A stretch of DNA of 64,000 bases from Jidongwangia harbinensis. Its GTDB lineage: Bacteria; Actinomycetota; Actinomycetes; Mycobacteriales; Micromonosporaceae. The notes below the pieces were generated by a model. It was not told where the DNA came from. It was given only the letters and a program-made list of their open reading frames with translations, and made no database searches. The stretch is from assembly GCF_020216025.1 (NCBI RefSeq), contig NZ_JAIWNC010000041.1, forward strand, positions 1 to 64,000, given 5' to 3'. Below, piece by piece: positions 28,142-35,924 of the stretch (position 1 is its first letter; every line of letters begins with the position of its first letter). The translations under genes and the position numbers were made by a program.

Positions 28142-29487
28142 GGGCGTACGGTGGGTAGGCGAACGGTGAACGTGCTGCCCCGTCCCGGCTCCGACGACAC
28201 CCGCAACGCCCCGCCCAGGATGCCGACGAGGCGCCGCGCGTAGGGCAGACCGAGTCCGGTCCCCTTACCGCTCAACGGGGGGCTGCCGGGGACCTGGTAG
28301 AACTCCTCGAAGATCCGGTCCTGCTGGTCGGCGGGGATGCCGACCCCGGTGTCCGCGACGGTGAACTCGACGTCGTCGTCCACCCAGCGCACGGAGAGCC
28401 GGATCGAGCCCTCCGCGGTGAACTTGATCGCGTTGGTGAGCAGGTTGCGCAGCACCTGGGCGAGCAGCACCTCGTCCGAGCGCAGCGGCCGGGGCTCCGG
28501 CTCCTCCACCACGAACTCCACCTCCGGCCGGGTGGCCAGCGGCCGCAGCGTCCCGCGCAGCTGGGCGAAGACCGCCCGCAGGTCCACGTCGGAGTCGGCC
28601 GGCTCGATCCGGCCGGCCTCCGCCTTGGCCAGGTCCAGCAGGTCGTTGACCAGGGACAGCAGGTCGGTCGCGGAGCCGCGGATCAGGTCCACCTGCCGCT
28701 CCTGCTCACCGGTGAGCCGATCCGACGACGAGTCGGCCAGCAACCGGGCCAGTCCGATGATCGCGGTGACCGGGGCCCGCAACTCGTGACTGACGTTGGC
28801 CAGGAACCGGCTCTTCGCCTCGCTGGCCGCGCGCAGCTGCACGGACTTCTCGTCCAGCTCGGCGTAGAGCGCGACCACGCCCCGGTTCGTCTCCTCCAGC
28901 TCCTCGGAGAGCTGGTGGTACAGCGCCATCACGCCGCGGTTCGTCTCCTCCAGCTCGGCGTTCAGCCGCGCCAGGTCGTCGCGCTGCGCGCGCACCTCGT
29001 CGAGAGCCGCGATGAGCTGCTGGTTCTGCACCCCGAGTTCGTCCAGCGGGGTACCCGGTACGTGGTCGGCCAGCCCGGCGCGGATCTCGTCCATGCGATC
29101 CGAGGTCAACGGCGGCGCGCTCGCCGGCAGCCGCCGGGACATCCGCACGACCGTTCCGGTGCCGTCATCGCGTACCTCCAACATGTCCACCAGGCGCCCC
29201 ACCTGCGTGAGCTGCTCGGCGAGCCGTTCGTGCTCGTCGTGCAGCGGGGCCACCATCTCTACCCGCAGCGTAGGTTTCGCACCCGGGGAAGCGACAAACG
29301 CCACGTCCGTCTCCCGGTCCGCCTGCACCAGCAGGCGGCATACCTCGCTGAGCGCCGTGGCTAACCTGGTCTGATCCTGTTTCTCCATGCCGACCGCGCG
29401 AGCCACCTCCCGGCCCAGCTGGCGGGCCGTGAAGATGTCCTGCTCGACGCGGAGCCGCACCCGCAGCAGCGGTTCCGGGGTGGTCAC
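28138..29487 (-). CDS. histidine kinase with N-terminal RsbT-like domain
   Basis: The 449-residue soluble kinase opens with an RsbT/RsbW-like ATPase fold (1-120; RLRVEQDIFTARQLGREVARAVG and TRLATALSEVCR). A coiled coil follows (150-225) with the motif ELEETNRGVxALY present twice, then HisKA (SRFLANVSHELRAPV, His234), N-box NLLTNAIKF, DTGVGIP and GTGLGLPYARRL. It has no membrane segment. The N-terminal degenerate ATPase could dock to the stressosome, linking RsbT release to phosphotransfer to the downstream REC-PP2C protein. It overlaps both neighbours by four bases. Confidence 0.93.
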   Translation of the reverse strand: MTTPEPLLRVRLRVEQDIFTARQLGREVARAVGMEKQDQTRLATALSEVCRLLVQADRETDVAFVASPGAKPTLRVEMVAPLHDEHERLAEQLTQVGRLVDMLEVRDDGTGTVVRMSRRLPASAPPLTSDRMDEIRAGLADHVPGTPLDELGVQNQQLIAALDEVRAQRDDLARLNAELEETNRGVMALYHQLSEELEETNRGVVALYAELDEKSVQLRAASEAKSRFLANVSHELRAPVTAIIGLARLLADSSSDRLTGEQERQVDLIRGSATDLLSLVNDLLDLAKAEAGRIEPADSDVDLRAVFAQLRGTLRPLATRPEVEFVVEEPEPRPLRSDEVLLAQVLRNLLTNAIKFTAEGSIRLSVRWVDDDVEFTVADTGVGIPADQQDRIFEEFYQVPGSPPLSGKGTGLGLPYARRLVGILGGALRVSSEPGRGSTFTVRLPTVRP

Positions 29488-30512
29488 GGCAACCGCGCCA
29501 CGAGTACGCCGGCGTCGTCCCGACGGGTGCCGGCGTCGCGCAGCACGGTGGCCGCCACGACCTGCGGTGACCGGGCCAGCAAACCGGGATAGGCGCGCGG
29601 GTCCCAGCGGTCCACCACACCGTCGGAGTGCATGAGCACCACGGCGTCCGGCGGAAGCGGGTAGTCGTACTCCCGGATCGCGCGGCGCTGGTGGCCCGCG
29701 ATGCCCGGCAGCGACACCATGCCGCGACGGCTCTCGGACGACAGCACCGTGCCGGAGATGTTGCCGAGGCCGGCGTAGCGCACGACGCGGGCGGCCGGGT
29801 CCAGTTCGGCGATCGCGAGCGCGGCGCCCCGGGTGTGTCCGATCGCCCGGTGCAGCGACTCCAGCACGACCGCCGGCGGACCGTCCGGCGCCAGATCGAA
29901 ACCGCGTACCGCCGCGGCCGCCGCCGCCTCGGCCAACCGGCCGTGCCCGAGCCCGTCACACATCATCAGCTGGCGCCGTCCGCCCGTCTCCCGCACCGCG
30001 AACGCGTCGCCGCTGACCGGCTCGCCGGTCAGCGGCCGGGTCACCCCCGCGGCCCAGGCCGGTGCGGGCGCCGGCCCCGGCCAGACCTGGGCGACCAGGA
30101 CCGTGCCCTTCCCGGGTACGGAGTGCAGGTCGGCCCAGTCCGCCTGACGCAGGATCGCGCCGAGCCCGATGCCGAGCGTGCCCGCCGTGGAATGTCCGTC
30201 ACCGACCGCGTGGTCGACGTCGGCCATGCCGGGCCCGGTGTCGATCGCCAGGATCTCCACGCCCGCCTGGCCCTCGGCGCGTGCCGTGCGGACCAGCAGG
30301 ACACCGGCGTCCGCGTGCTTCACCAGGTTGCCCGCGGCCTCCGCGGCCACGATCGACAGGTCCGCGATGCGGCGCTCGGGCATGGCGAGTTCGGTGGCGA
30401 GACGTTCGGCCGCCCGGCGGACGGCGGACGCGGTGCCGGCGGCCTCGACGCGGAACCAGGCTCCCGCGCCGAGCAGTCCCTCGGGCAGTGCGGACACCGC
30501 GCCTCCGTTCAT
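29484..30512 (-). CDS. RsbT-like ATPase fused to RsbX-like PP2C phosphatase
   Basis: ATG 30512 overlaps the rsbT stop (ATGA) and gives 342 residues. Residues 15-135 are an anti-sigma-type ATPase (RIADLSIVAAEAAGNLVKHADAG, DTGPGMADVDHAV, TLGIGLGAILRQAD). Residues 150-342 are a short PP2C/RsbX domain with SGDAFAVRE, MMCDGLGHGRLAEAAA, VVLMHSDGVVDRW and RDDAGVLVARL. In Bacillus, RsbX resets the stressosome by dephosphorylating RsbR and RsbS. A fused sensor-phosphatase of this kind in the operon probably does the same. Confidence 0.9.
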   Translation of the reverse strand: MNGGAVSALPEGLLGAGAWFRVEAAGTASAVRRAAERLATELAMPERRIADLSIVAAEAAGNLVKHADAGVLLVRTARAEGQAGVEILAIDTGPGMADVDHAVGDGHSTAGTLGIGLGAILRQADWADLHSVPGKGTVLVAQVWPGPAPAPAWAAGVTRPLTGEPVSGDAFAVRETGGRRQLMMCDGLGHGRLAEAAAAAAVRGFDLAPDGPPAVVLESLHRAIGHTRGAALAIAELDPAARVVRYAGLGNISGTVLSSESRRGMVSLPGIAGHQRRAIREYDYPLPPDAVVLMHSDGVVDRWDPRAYPGLLARSPQVVAATVLRDAGTRRDDAGVLVARLP

Positions 30513-30916
30513 CGGCACCACTTGGTCACGGTGATGGTCGTACCCTGACCCACGGCAGTGTCGATGTCGAATTCGTCGACCAGTCGGCGCGCCCCGCTCA
30601 GTCCCAGTCCGAGCCCGCCGCCGCTGGTGTAGCCGTCGGTGAACGCGAGGTCGATGTCCGCGATGCCCGGCCCCTGATCGGTGAAGACGATCCGGACCCC
30701 GGCCCGGCGCCCGTTGTCCGCCCGGGAGACCTCGACCGTGCCCCCGCCGCCGTAGACCAGCGTGTTCCGGGCCAGCTCGCTGGCCGCGGTGACCACCTTG
30801 GTCTGGTCGACCAGGGACAGCTTGACCGCGACCGCGACGGTCCGGACGAGCTGGCGGACCCGGACCACGTCCTGGTCCGAGGCGACCGGGATCCGCCCTC
30901 CGTCGTTCGCCGTCAC
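30509..30916 (-). CDS. rsbT: RsbT-like serine/threonine kinase (switch kinase)
   Basis: The 135-residue GHKL kinase has VTAASELARNTLVYGGGG (N box), FTDQGPGIADIDLAF (G1) and GLGLGLSGARRLVDEFDID (G2). GTG 30916 overlaps the rsbS stop (GTGA). RsbT is held by the RsbR-RsbS stressosome; on stress it phosphorylates them and is released to activate a phosphatase partner. Here that partner is probably one of the two PP2C proteins encoded downstream. Longer upstream starts run through rsbS and were rejected. Confidence 0.92.
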   Translation of the reverse strand: MTANDGGRIPVASDQDVVRVRQLVRTVAVAVKLSLVDQTKVVTAASELARNTLVYGGGGTVEVSRADNGRRAGVRIVFTDQGPGIADIDLAFTDGYTSGGGLGLGLSGARRLVDEFDIDTAVGQGTTITVTKWCR

Positions 30917-31311
30917 GGGACGGCTGCCGGATCGTCGTCGGCGAAGGCCAGATCGTCGCCCGGCGGCCGGCGCAGCATCTCCATGCCCAGTTCGACGTTG
31001 AGCGCGGTACGGATGCCGGGCAGCGACAGGCCCAGCTCGACCAGCGTGATGGCCACCGCCGGGCGCATGCCCACCACCACGGTCTCCGCGTCCAGCACCC
31101 GGGAGATGGAGGCGATCGTGGCCAGCGTCCGGCCCACGAACGAGTCGACGATGTCCAGCGCGCTGATGTCGATGATCACGCCGTGGCAGCCGGTGGCGAC
31201 AATCCGATCCGCCAGGTCCTCCTGCAGTTGCAGCGCGACCTGGTCCTCCATGTCGATCTGAATGGAGACCAGCAGGATGTCGCCGATCTTCAGGACCGGT
31301 ACGCGTTCCAT
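30913..31311 (-). CDS. rsbS: RsbS stressosome scaffold STAS protein
   Basis: The 132-residue STAS protein begins MERVPVLKIGDILLVSIQID, as usual for RsbS, and has the RsbT target serine in DIVDSFVGRTLATI (Ser57; Ser59 in B. subtilis numbering). A 12-residue acidic tail (DDLAFADDDPAAVP) is an addition. With RsbR it would form the megadalton stressosome core. It starts five bases after the rsbR stop. Confidence 0.92.
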   Translation of the reverse strand: MERVPVLKIGDILLVSIQIDMEDQVALQLQEDLADRIVATGCHGVIIDISALDIVDSFVGRTLATIASISRVLDAETVVVGMRPAVAITLVELGLSLPGIRTALNVELGMEMLRRPPGDDLAFADDDPAAVP

Positions 31312-31316
31312 GGCGG

Positions 31317-32201
31317 TCAGCCTTCCCGCGGGCCACCGCGCCGCGCGGCCTCGCCGGTGAGGCGCAGCACGTGCCGCAGCGCGTCGGCGAGAGACGACTT
31401 GGTGGCGATGTCACCGAACTCGATGCCGAGCGCCACGATGGTCTGGGCGATCTGCGGCCGGATGCCGGAGATGATGCAGTCCGCGCCCATCAGCCGGGCC
31501 GCCACCACCGTCTTGAGAATGTGCTGGGCCACCTGCGTGTCGACGGCCGGCACCCCGGTGATGTCGATGATCGCGTACGGCGAGCCGGTGTCCACCAGCG
31601 TCTGCAGCAGGCGTTCCATCACCACCTGGGCGCGAGCCGAGTCGAGCGTGCCGACCAGCGGCACCGCGACCACGCCCTCCCACAACTTCACCACCGGCGT
31701 GGACAGCTCCAGCAGCTGTTCGGCCTGGTCGGAGATGAGTTCCTCGCGGGCCCGCACGTAGGCGTCGAAGGTGAGCAGCCCGGCCCGGTCGACGAACGCG
31801 GAGAACCCCAGGTAGTCACGCAGCGTGGTGGCGTCCGCGCCGCCGTTGTCGTCCAGGATCCGCAGCACCGCGTCCTTCAGCGCGTACACGCTGGTGGCCG
31901 TCTCGGTGGCGGTGAAGCCCTGCCGCGCCCGGCTGGTGGACAGGTCGCCGAGCAGCGCCCGCAGCTCACCGGCGGCCTCGGCGTCGAGGCTGGTGGCGCC
32001 GCCCTCGAGCGCGGACCGGAAGCCCTTGTGCAGTTCCGCGGTCTGCCGGTGCAGCTCCGCCGCGCTCAGCCGGCCGCGCAGCGTGGCGGCGACCTGGTCG
32101 GTCCAGGTGGTGACCAGCGCGTCCTCATGCTGAGCGAGCAGCTCCGCGAAGCGACTCACCTCGTGCGAACCCAGCGCCACCGCTTGCCTCCCGATGTCCA
32201 T
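31317..32201 (-). CDS. rsbR: RsbR stressosome sensor protein (globin-like N-domain plus STAS)
   Basis: Starting at ATG 32201, six bases after a GGGGG ribosome site, the product has 294 residues. An all-helical N-terminal RsbR_N globin-like domain (about 15-155) carries no obvious haem-ligand signature I can assign. A linker helix ends in ELSTPVVKLW, holding Thr168, which corresponds to the first RsbT site. The STAS domain (about 175-280) contains IIDITGVPAVDTQVAQHIL with Thr222, the second site. It is the first gene of the six-gene stressosome operon ending at 26600. Confidence 0.92.
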   Translation of the reverse strand: MDIGRQAVALGSHEVSRFAELLAQHEDALVTTWTDQVAATLRGRLSAAELHRQTAELHKGFRSALEGGATSLDAEAAGELRALLGDLSTSRARQGFTATETATSVYALKDAVLRILDDNGGADATTLRDYLGFSAFVDRAGLLTFDAYVRAREELISDQAEQLLELSTPVVKLWEGVVAVPLVGTLDSARAQVVMERLLQTLVDTGSPYAIIDITGVPAVDTQVAQHILKTVVAARLMGADCIISGIRPQIAQTIVALGIEFGDIATKSSLADALRHVLRLTGEAARRGGPREG

Positions 32202-32349
32202 CGTTGCCCCCCACGACGGGCGGACTTTACCATCGGGCGGTTCATTAGTTGCCACACGCGAAGTAATCCTGGGGGGCGTAACAACCACCTCCCCGTTCTC
32301 CGGGAAGCCCGGGGTGGAGTACCGTTCAGCAGATAACTGGAGGTCCTGA

Positions 32350-32703
32350 ATGTCCCTGACGGTACAAACCGAACAGCGCGCCGACATGGTAGTCGTGTCG
32401 GTGGCCGGTGAGCTCGACATGGCCACCGCCCCCCAGCTCCAGGACCAGATCAGCGACCTGCTGGAGAAGGGCCGCACGCGTCTGGTCTTCGACCTGGCCG
32501 AGGTGTCGTTCTGCGACTCCACCGGGCTCTCGGTCTTCGTCCGGGCCAAGAACAGCACCGACGACGCCGGCGGCGTGGTCCGGCTGGCCGCACCGCAGCG
32601 GGGCGTGCTGCGCATCCTCGAGGTCAGCGGCCTGGTCGAGGTGCTGCACACCTACCCCACCGTCGATGAAGCGGTGTCGGCGCAGGAGCCTGCGCTCGAC
32701 TGA
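32350..32703 (+). CDS. STAS-domain anti-sigma factor antagonist (RsbV/BldG type)
   Basis: The 117-residue STAS protein has the FCDSTGLSVFVRAKN loop with phosphorylatable Ser57. GGAGG lies seven bases upstream of ATG 32350. It is divergent from rsbR with about 150 bases between, and is the obvious candidate substrate for the PP2C phosphatases of the stressosome operon. The anti-sigma kinase and sigma factor it would control are not in the window. Confidence 0.9.
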   Translation: MSLTVQTEQRADMVVVSVAGELDMATAPQLQDQISDLLEKGRTRLVFDLAEVSFCDSTGLSVFVRAKNSTDDAGGVVRLAAPQRGVLRILEVSGLVEVLHTYPTVDEAVSAQEPALD

Positions 32704-32782
32704 GCCCCACCCGCTGTAGTTTGCTGCCCAACTACGGCGGGCACCTCCTGCCGCGAACCTATCCCTCTCGGCAGGAGTGGTC

Positions 32783-33235
32783 ATGCTCAAGGGCTTCAGA
32801 GACTTCATCATGCGCGGCAACGTCGTGGACCTTGCCGTCGGCATCGTCATCGGTGCCGCGTTCACCGCCGTGGTCACGGCGTTCACCAACGCCTTCCTCA
32901 AGCCGCTGATCCAGCTCCTCGGCGGCGACACCGGCCTGAACGCCGGGGCCTGGACGGTCGGCGACGGCATCAAGTTCGACTACGCCTCCTTCATCAACGC
33001 GGTGATCACCTTCCTGCTCACCGCCGCGGTGCTGTACTTCCTGGTCGTCCTGCCGCTCAACAAGCTGGCCGAGCGCCGCGCCCGCGGCGAGGAGCCGCCG
33101 CCGGCCGCCCCCAGCGAAGAGGTCAAGCTGCTCACCGAGATCCGCGACGCGCTGGTCACCGGCCGTGCCGCTCCGGGCACGGTCAACGACCTGATGGCCG
33201 GCCGTGACCAGCGGCAGGGCCCCCCGCAGCACTAG
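32783..33235 (+). CDS. mscL: large-conductance mechanosensitive channel MscL
   Basis: The 150-residue protein begins MLKGFRDFIMRGNVVDLAVGIVIGAAF, the conserved N-terminal amphipathic helix and TM1 pore. TM2 is VITFLLTAAVLYFLVVLPLNKLAERR, and the cytoplasmic helix bundle is SEEVKLLTEIRDAL. I chose ATG 32783, five bases after AGGAG; the GTG six bases earlier overlaps the ribosome site. MscL forms a homopentamer that opens on osmotic downshock. A C-terminal tail of about 20 residues (GTVNDLMAGRDQRQGPPQH) is extra. Confidence 0.95.
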   Translation: MLKGFRDFIMRGNVVDLAVGIVIGAAFTAVVTAFTNAFLKPLIQLLGGDTGLNAGAWTVGDGIKFDYASFINAVITFLLTAAVLYFLVVLPLNKLAERRARGEEPPPAAPSEEVKLLTEIRDALVTGRAAPGTVNDLMAGRDQRQGPPQH

Positions 33236-33245
33236 ATCACCCCTT

Positions 33246-33284
33246 CCCGGCACTGTTCGAACACCTGTTCGATACAGTGCCGGG
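33246..33284 (+). promoter_or_regulatory. LexA SOS box (TCGAAC-N4-GTTCGA) inside a 39-bp palindrome
   Basis: TCGAACACCTGTTCGA at 33257-33272 matches the actinobacterial LexA consensus exactly. It is embedded in a longer inverted repeat: CCCGGCACTGT (33246-33256) and ACAGTGCCGGG (33274-33284) pair perfectly, with one unpaired T. The palindrome ends at the base before the ATG at 33285 and contains a TACAGT -10 box (33273-33278). Confidence 0.85.
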
Positions 33285-33518
33285 ATGGAACAGCGTAAGC
33301 ACTGGTGGAACGGCAAGTGGGGACGGCTCGCCCGCAAGGACGTGTACCTGCGGACCAGCGGCGATCAGTGGTATGTCGAACAGCGCGCCGGCGGCACGGA
33401 CGGCGTTTCGCACTTCTTCGAGTACGACAGCGAGGACGCCGCGCTGGACATGGTCCGCGCCCTGCTGATCGGCCCGGACGAGTGGCGCGAGCTGTCCGTC
33501 CGCCCGCCCCAGCGCTGA
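33285..33518 (+). CDS. small SOS-box-controlled protein of unknown function
   Basis: This 77-residue product (MEQRKHWWNGKWGRLARKDVYLR...) has a basic, aromatic N-terminus and an acidic middle (YDSEDAALDMVRALL). It has no signal peptide or membrane segment and I do not recognise the family. TACAGT lies six bases before the ATG, implying a leaderless mRNA, and the perfect LexA box overlaps the promoter. An in-frame start at 33204 would place the palindrome inside the gene and is less likely. Regulation, rather than homology, is the clue: a DNA-damage-induced small protein. Confidence 0.72.
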   Translation: MEQRKHWWNGKWGRLARKDVYLRTSGDQWYVEQRAGGTDGVSHFFEYDSEDAALDMVRALLIGPDEWRELSVRPPQR

Positions 33519-33555
33519 GCCCGCGGGTCAGGTTAACCGGGTCTGGCCAACCGGG

Positions 33556-34332
33556 TCAGGCCGCGCGGCGGTGGCCGTCGTGGCGGGCGGTCAGCGGGCC
33601 CGGTGGACGCGGCAGCAGCCGGAGCGCCGGGCCGGTGGACACCTCGGCCTCGGTGTCGAAGCGTGCCCGCCAGCCGGAGCCACCCGACGCCCGGCTCCCG
33701 GGCGGTTCCACCGGATCGGCGCCGGACCGGGCCAGCGCCACCACCAGCAGGAAGCCGATCAGCACGAAGCCGTGGCTGACCAGCCGGGTGCCGTCCACCC
33801 GGCCCGCCGTCAGATCGTTGAACGACAGCAGCAGAAGCATGCCGACAAACGCGCTCAGCATCGGCACCAGGCCGGTCGGCCGGTGCCGCCGCAGCGCCAG
33901 GAACAGGTATCCGGCGCCGACCGCCACGTTCCACGCGGCCGACTCGTGCCACAGGTGGCCCGGGGTGGCCTCCAGACCGTGCAGATGGGTGCCGGCCGCG
34001 CCGCCGCCCACCTGCGCCAGTCCCAGGATCAGTTGCACCGCCCCGACCACGGCGAGCGCCACGTAGAGCAGCCCGCGGGCCGGGACCAGCCGCCGGGCCC
34101 GGCTCGGGGGTGGGCCGACCGGCGGCAGCGCCGCCAGGATCGCCGCGCTGAGATCCGGCACCGCCGCCACCACGGAGGTGCGGGTCAGCCGGTTGACCGT
34201 GGCCGCCCGGTCCAGCCACTGCCGGCAGTCCGGGCAGCCGGCCAGATGCTCGTCGACCAGCGGCCGGTCGGCCGGGTCGTCCTCGCCGTCCAGCTGTGCG
34301 GAGAGCATCTCCCGCCACCGTTCACACGCCAT
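33556..34332 (-). CDS. zinc-finger anti-sigma-like membrane protein
   Basis: The 258-residue protein has an N-terminal zf-HC2 (ZAS) motif, VDEHLAGCPDCRQWL, the HxxxCxxC zinc site of anti-sigma factors. Helices follow at about 86-104 (GLLYVALAVVGAVQLILGL), 135-150 and 160-176, 190-205, then a C-terminal cytoplasmic tail. ECF sigma genes usually lie next to such proteins, but none is in this window. It may be an orphan anti-sigma factor or a zinc-finger membrane protein. GGGGG is very close to the ATG, leaving the start slightly uncertain. Confidence 0.82.
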   Translation of the reverse strand: MACERWREMLSAQLDGEDDPADRPLVDEHLAGCPDCRQWLDRAATVNRLTRTSVVAAVPDLSAAILAALPPVGPPPSRARRLVPARGLLYVALAVVGAVQLILGLAQVGGGAAGTHLHGLEATPGHLWHESAAWNVAVGAGYLFLALRRHRPTGLVPMLSAFVGMLLLLSFNDLTAGRVDGTRLVSHGFVLIGFLLVVALARSGADPVEPPGSRASGGSGWRARFDTEAEVSTGPALRLLPRPPGPLTARHDGHRRAA

Positions 34333-34374
34333 ACCCCCATAGTCGCCCCCGTCGGCGTTCTGGTTCCCGGGGGG

Positions 34375-34992
34375 TCAGCGCAGATCGGAACGCGGCGGCT
34401 GGTCGCCGGTGTTGCCGAGCAGCCGCTTGCGCTCCCGGAACGCCCGCAGGTTCGCGGTGTTGCCGCAGGTGCTGACGTCGTGCCAGACGCCGCTGTTGTT
34501 GCGGGAGGTGTCGAAGAAGGCGGCCCGGCAGTCCGCGTTGTGGCACAGCTTGAGCCGGGGCCAGAGGCCGGCCTGCTGGGCGAGCAGCGCCTCGGCCCAG
34601 AGCGCGGAGGCGAGCCAGCGGGTGCCGCGACCGGTCGGCACGATCCGGACCCAGCCGTCGGTGTCCGGCACCAGGCTGACCGGGACGTCGGCCGGCGGCA
34701 GCGCGCCGTCGGGTTCGGTGCGGCCGGCCAGCAGCACGTTCTCGAAGGTGGTGCGCAGCCGGCGCAGCGACCGCATGTCGGTGGAGGACAGCAGCAGGAC
34801 CGGCGCCGGCAGGCCGGACACCCGGGACCAGGTGGCCAGCGCGTCGGTGAGCCAGCGTTGCGCGTCGTCCGCCCCGGCCAGCAGGTCCGGCCCGTACGAC
34901 ATCGTCGCCCGGGTGTTGAGAACTTCCTGCACCAGCGCGAGCCCCGCCGGAGCCTCCCGCACGCCGTGCCGGGCGCTGGCCTTCCATGACAT
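34375..34992 (-). CDS. CGNR zinc-finger (ABATE-domain) protein, putative transcriptional regulator
   Basis: The 205-residue protein has an N-terminal ABATE-like helical region and a C-terminal CGNR finger: LKLCHNADCRAAFFDTSRNNSGVWHDVSTCGNTANLRAFRERKR. Three cysteines and a His/Cys set are kept, with CGN in place of the full CGNR. The family is thought to bind nucleic acid and is mostly actinobacterial. TAGGCT lies six bases before ATG 34992 (minus strand), suggesting a leaderless transcript. Confidence 0.88.
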   Translation of the reverse strand: MSWKASARHGVREAPAGLALVQEVLNTRATMSYGPDLLAGADDAQRWLTDALATWSRVSGLPAPVLLLSSTDMRSLRRLRTTFENVLLAGRTEPDGALPPADVPVSLVPDTDGWVRIVPTGRGTRWLASALWAEALLAQQAGLWPRLKLCHNADCRAAFFDTSRNNSGVWHDVSTCGNTANLRAFRERKRLLGNTGDQPPRSDLR

Positions 34993-35081
34993 AACCGAAG
35001 CCTACTTGACTCTGTTTCATCCAGGTGCACGAGTGATGCCGGGCCGGAAATCAAGGGCTGGACCGTCCGGCCGGCGCACAT

Positions 35082-35087
35082 TACCGT
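35082..35087 (+). promoter_or_regulatory. -10 box (TACCGT) of a probable leaderless gene
   Basis: TACCGT is followed by six bases and ATG 35094. No Shine-Dalgarno sequence is present. Confidence 0.5.
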
Positions 35088-35093
35088 GGCCCG

Positions 35094-35924
35094 ATGGCGA
35101 CCAAGACCACCATCGGCTGGCTGGCCGCCCTCGCCGTGACCGGCACGCTGGCCGCGGGCTGCGGAGCCGACGGCGACACCGGCACCGCGGCGCCGGCACC
35201 CGCCGCGACCACCTCGGCGGCCCGGCCCGCCGAGCCGCCGCCGTCCCCGTCGGTGCCGCCGGCGGCGTCGCCGTCGCGGTCGGCTCCCGAATCGCCCGTC
35301 AAGCGGCCCGCCAAGCGGCCGGCCAAGCCGGACCGACTGCGCCACGGCGACAAGGGCCCGGAGGTGGTGGCCCTGCAGAAGCGCCTCACCGAGCTGGGGT
35401 ACTGGAACGGCAAGGCGGACGGCAGGTTCGGCTCGTCCACCCAGCAGGCGGTGTACGCGCTGCAGAAGACCGCCGGCCTGAACCGGGACGGCGTGGCCGG
35501 GCCCCGGACCCGGAAGGCGGTGGAGCGCGGGGTACGCCCGAAGGCGCGCAGCACGAAGGGCCACGTCGTCGAGATCAGCCTGAAGCGCCAACTCCTGATG
35601 ATCGTGGACGACGGCCGGATCACCCGGATCTTCAACACCTCGACCGGCTCGAACGACAACTACGAGCACGACGGCGAGACGTACCTGGCCGACACCCCGC
35701 CGGGCCGGTTCCGGGTCTCCCGGCAGATCGACGGCTGGCGGGACGCCCCGCTCGGCCTGCTGTGGCGCCCGAAGTACTTCAACGGCGGCATCGCGGTGCA
35801 CGGCGCGCACAACGTGCCGCCGTACCCGGCCTCGCACGGCTGCGCGCGCCTCTCGATCGCCGCGATGAACTGGATCTGGGCGAACGACGCGATGCCGGTC
35901 AAGACCCGCGTCTGGGTCTATTAA
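35094..35924 (+). CDS. lipoprotein L,D-transpeptidase with peptidoglycan-binding domain
   Basis: The 276-residue lipoprotein has lipobox LAAGC (Cys23), a long P/A/S-rich spacer with KRPAK repeats (about 60-80), a PG_binding_1 domain (82-150; RHGDKGPEVVALQKRLTELG, FGSSTQQAVYALQ), and a YkuD catalytic domain (155-276). The domain has IAVHGAHNVPPYPASHGCARLS, with catalytic Cys250 and the two conserved His. It would form 3-3 peptidoglycan cross-links outside the membrane. The stop overlaps the convergent sthA stop by three bases. Confidence 0.93.
   Translation: MATKTTIGWLAALAVTGTLAAGCGADGDTGTAAPAPAATTSAARPAEPPPSPSVPPAASPSRSAPESPVKRPAKRPAKPDRLRHGDKGPEVVALQKRLTELGYWNGKADGRFGSSTQQAVYALQKTAGLNRDGVAGPRTRKAVERGVRPKARSTKGHVVEISLKRQLLMIVDDGRITRIFNTSTGSNDNYEHDGETYLADTPPGRFRVSRQIDGWRDAPLGLLWRPKYFNGGIAVHGAHNVPPYPASHGCARLSIAAMNWIWANDAMPVKTRVWVY

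Noticed and set aside
33246..33284. Palindrome as a rho-independent terminator for mscL
   Set aside because: It lacks a T-run, ends exactly at the next start codon, and contains an exact LexA consensus, which explains it better; termination as a second role is not excluded.
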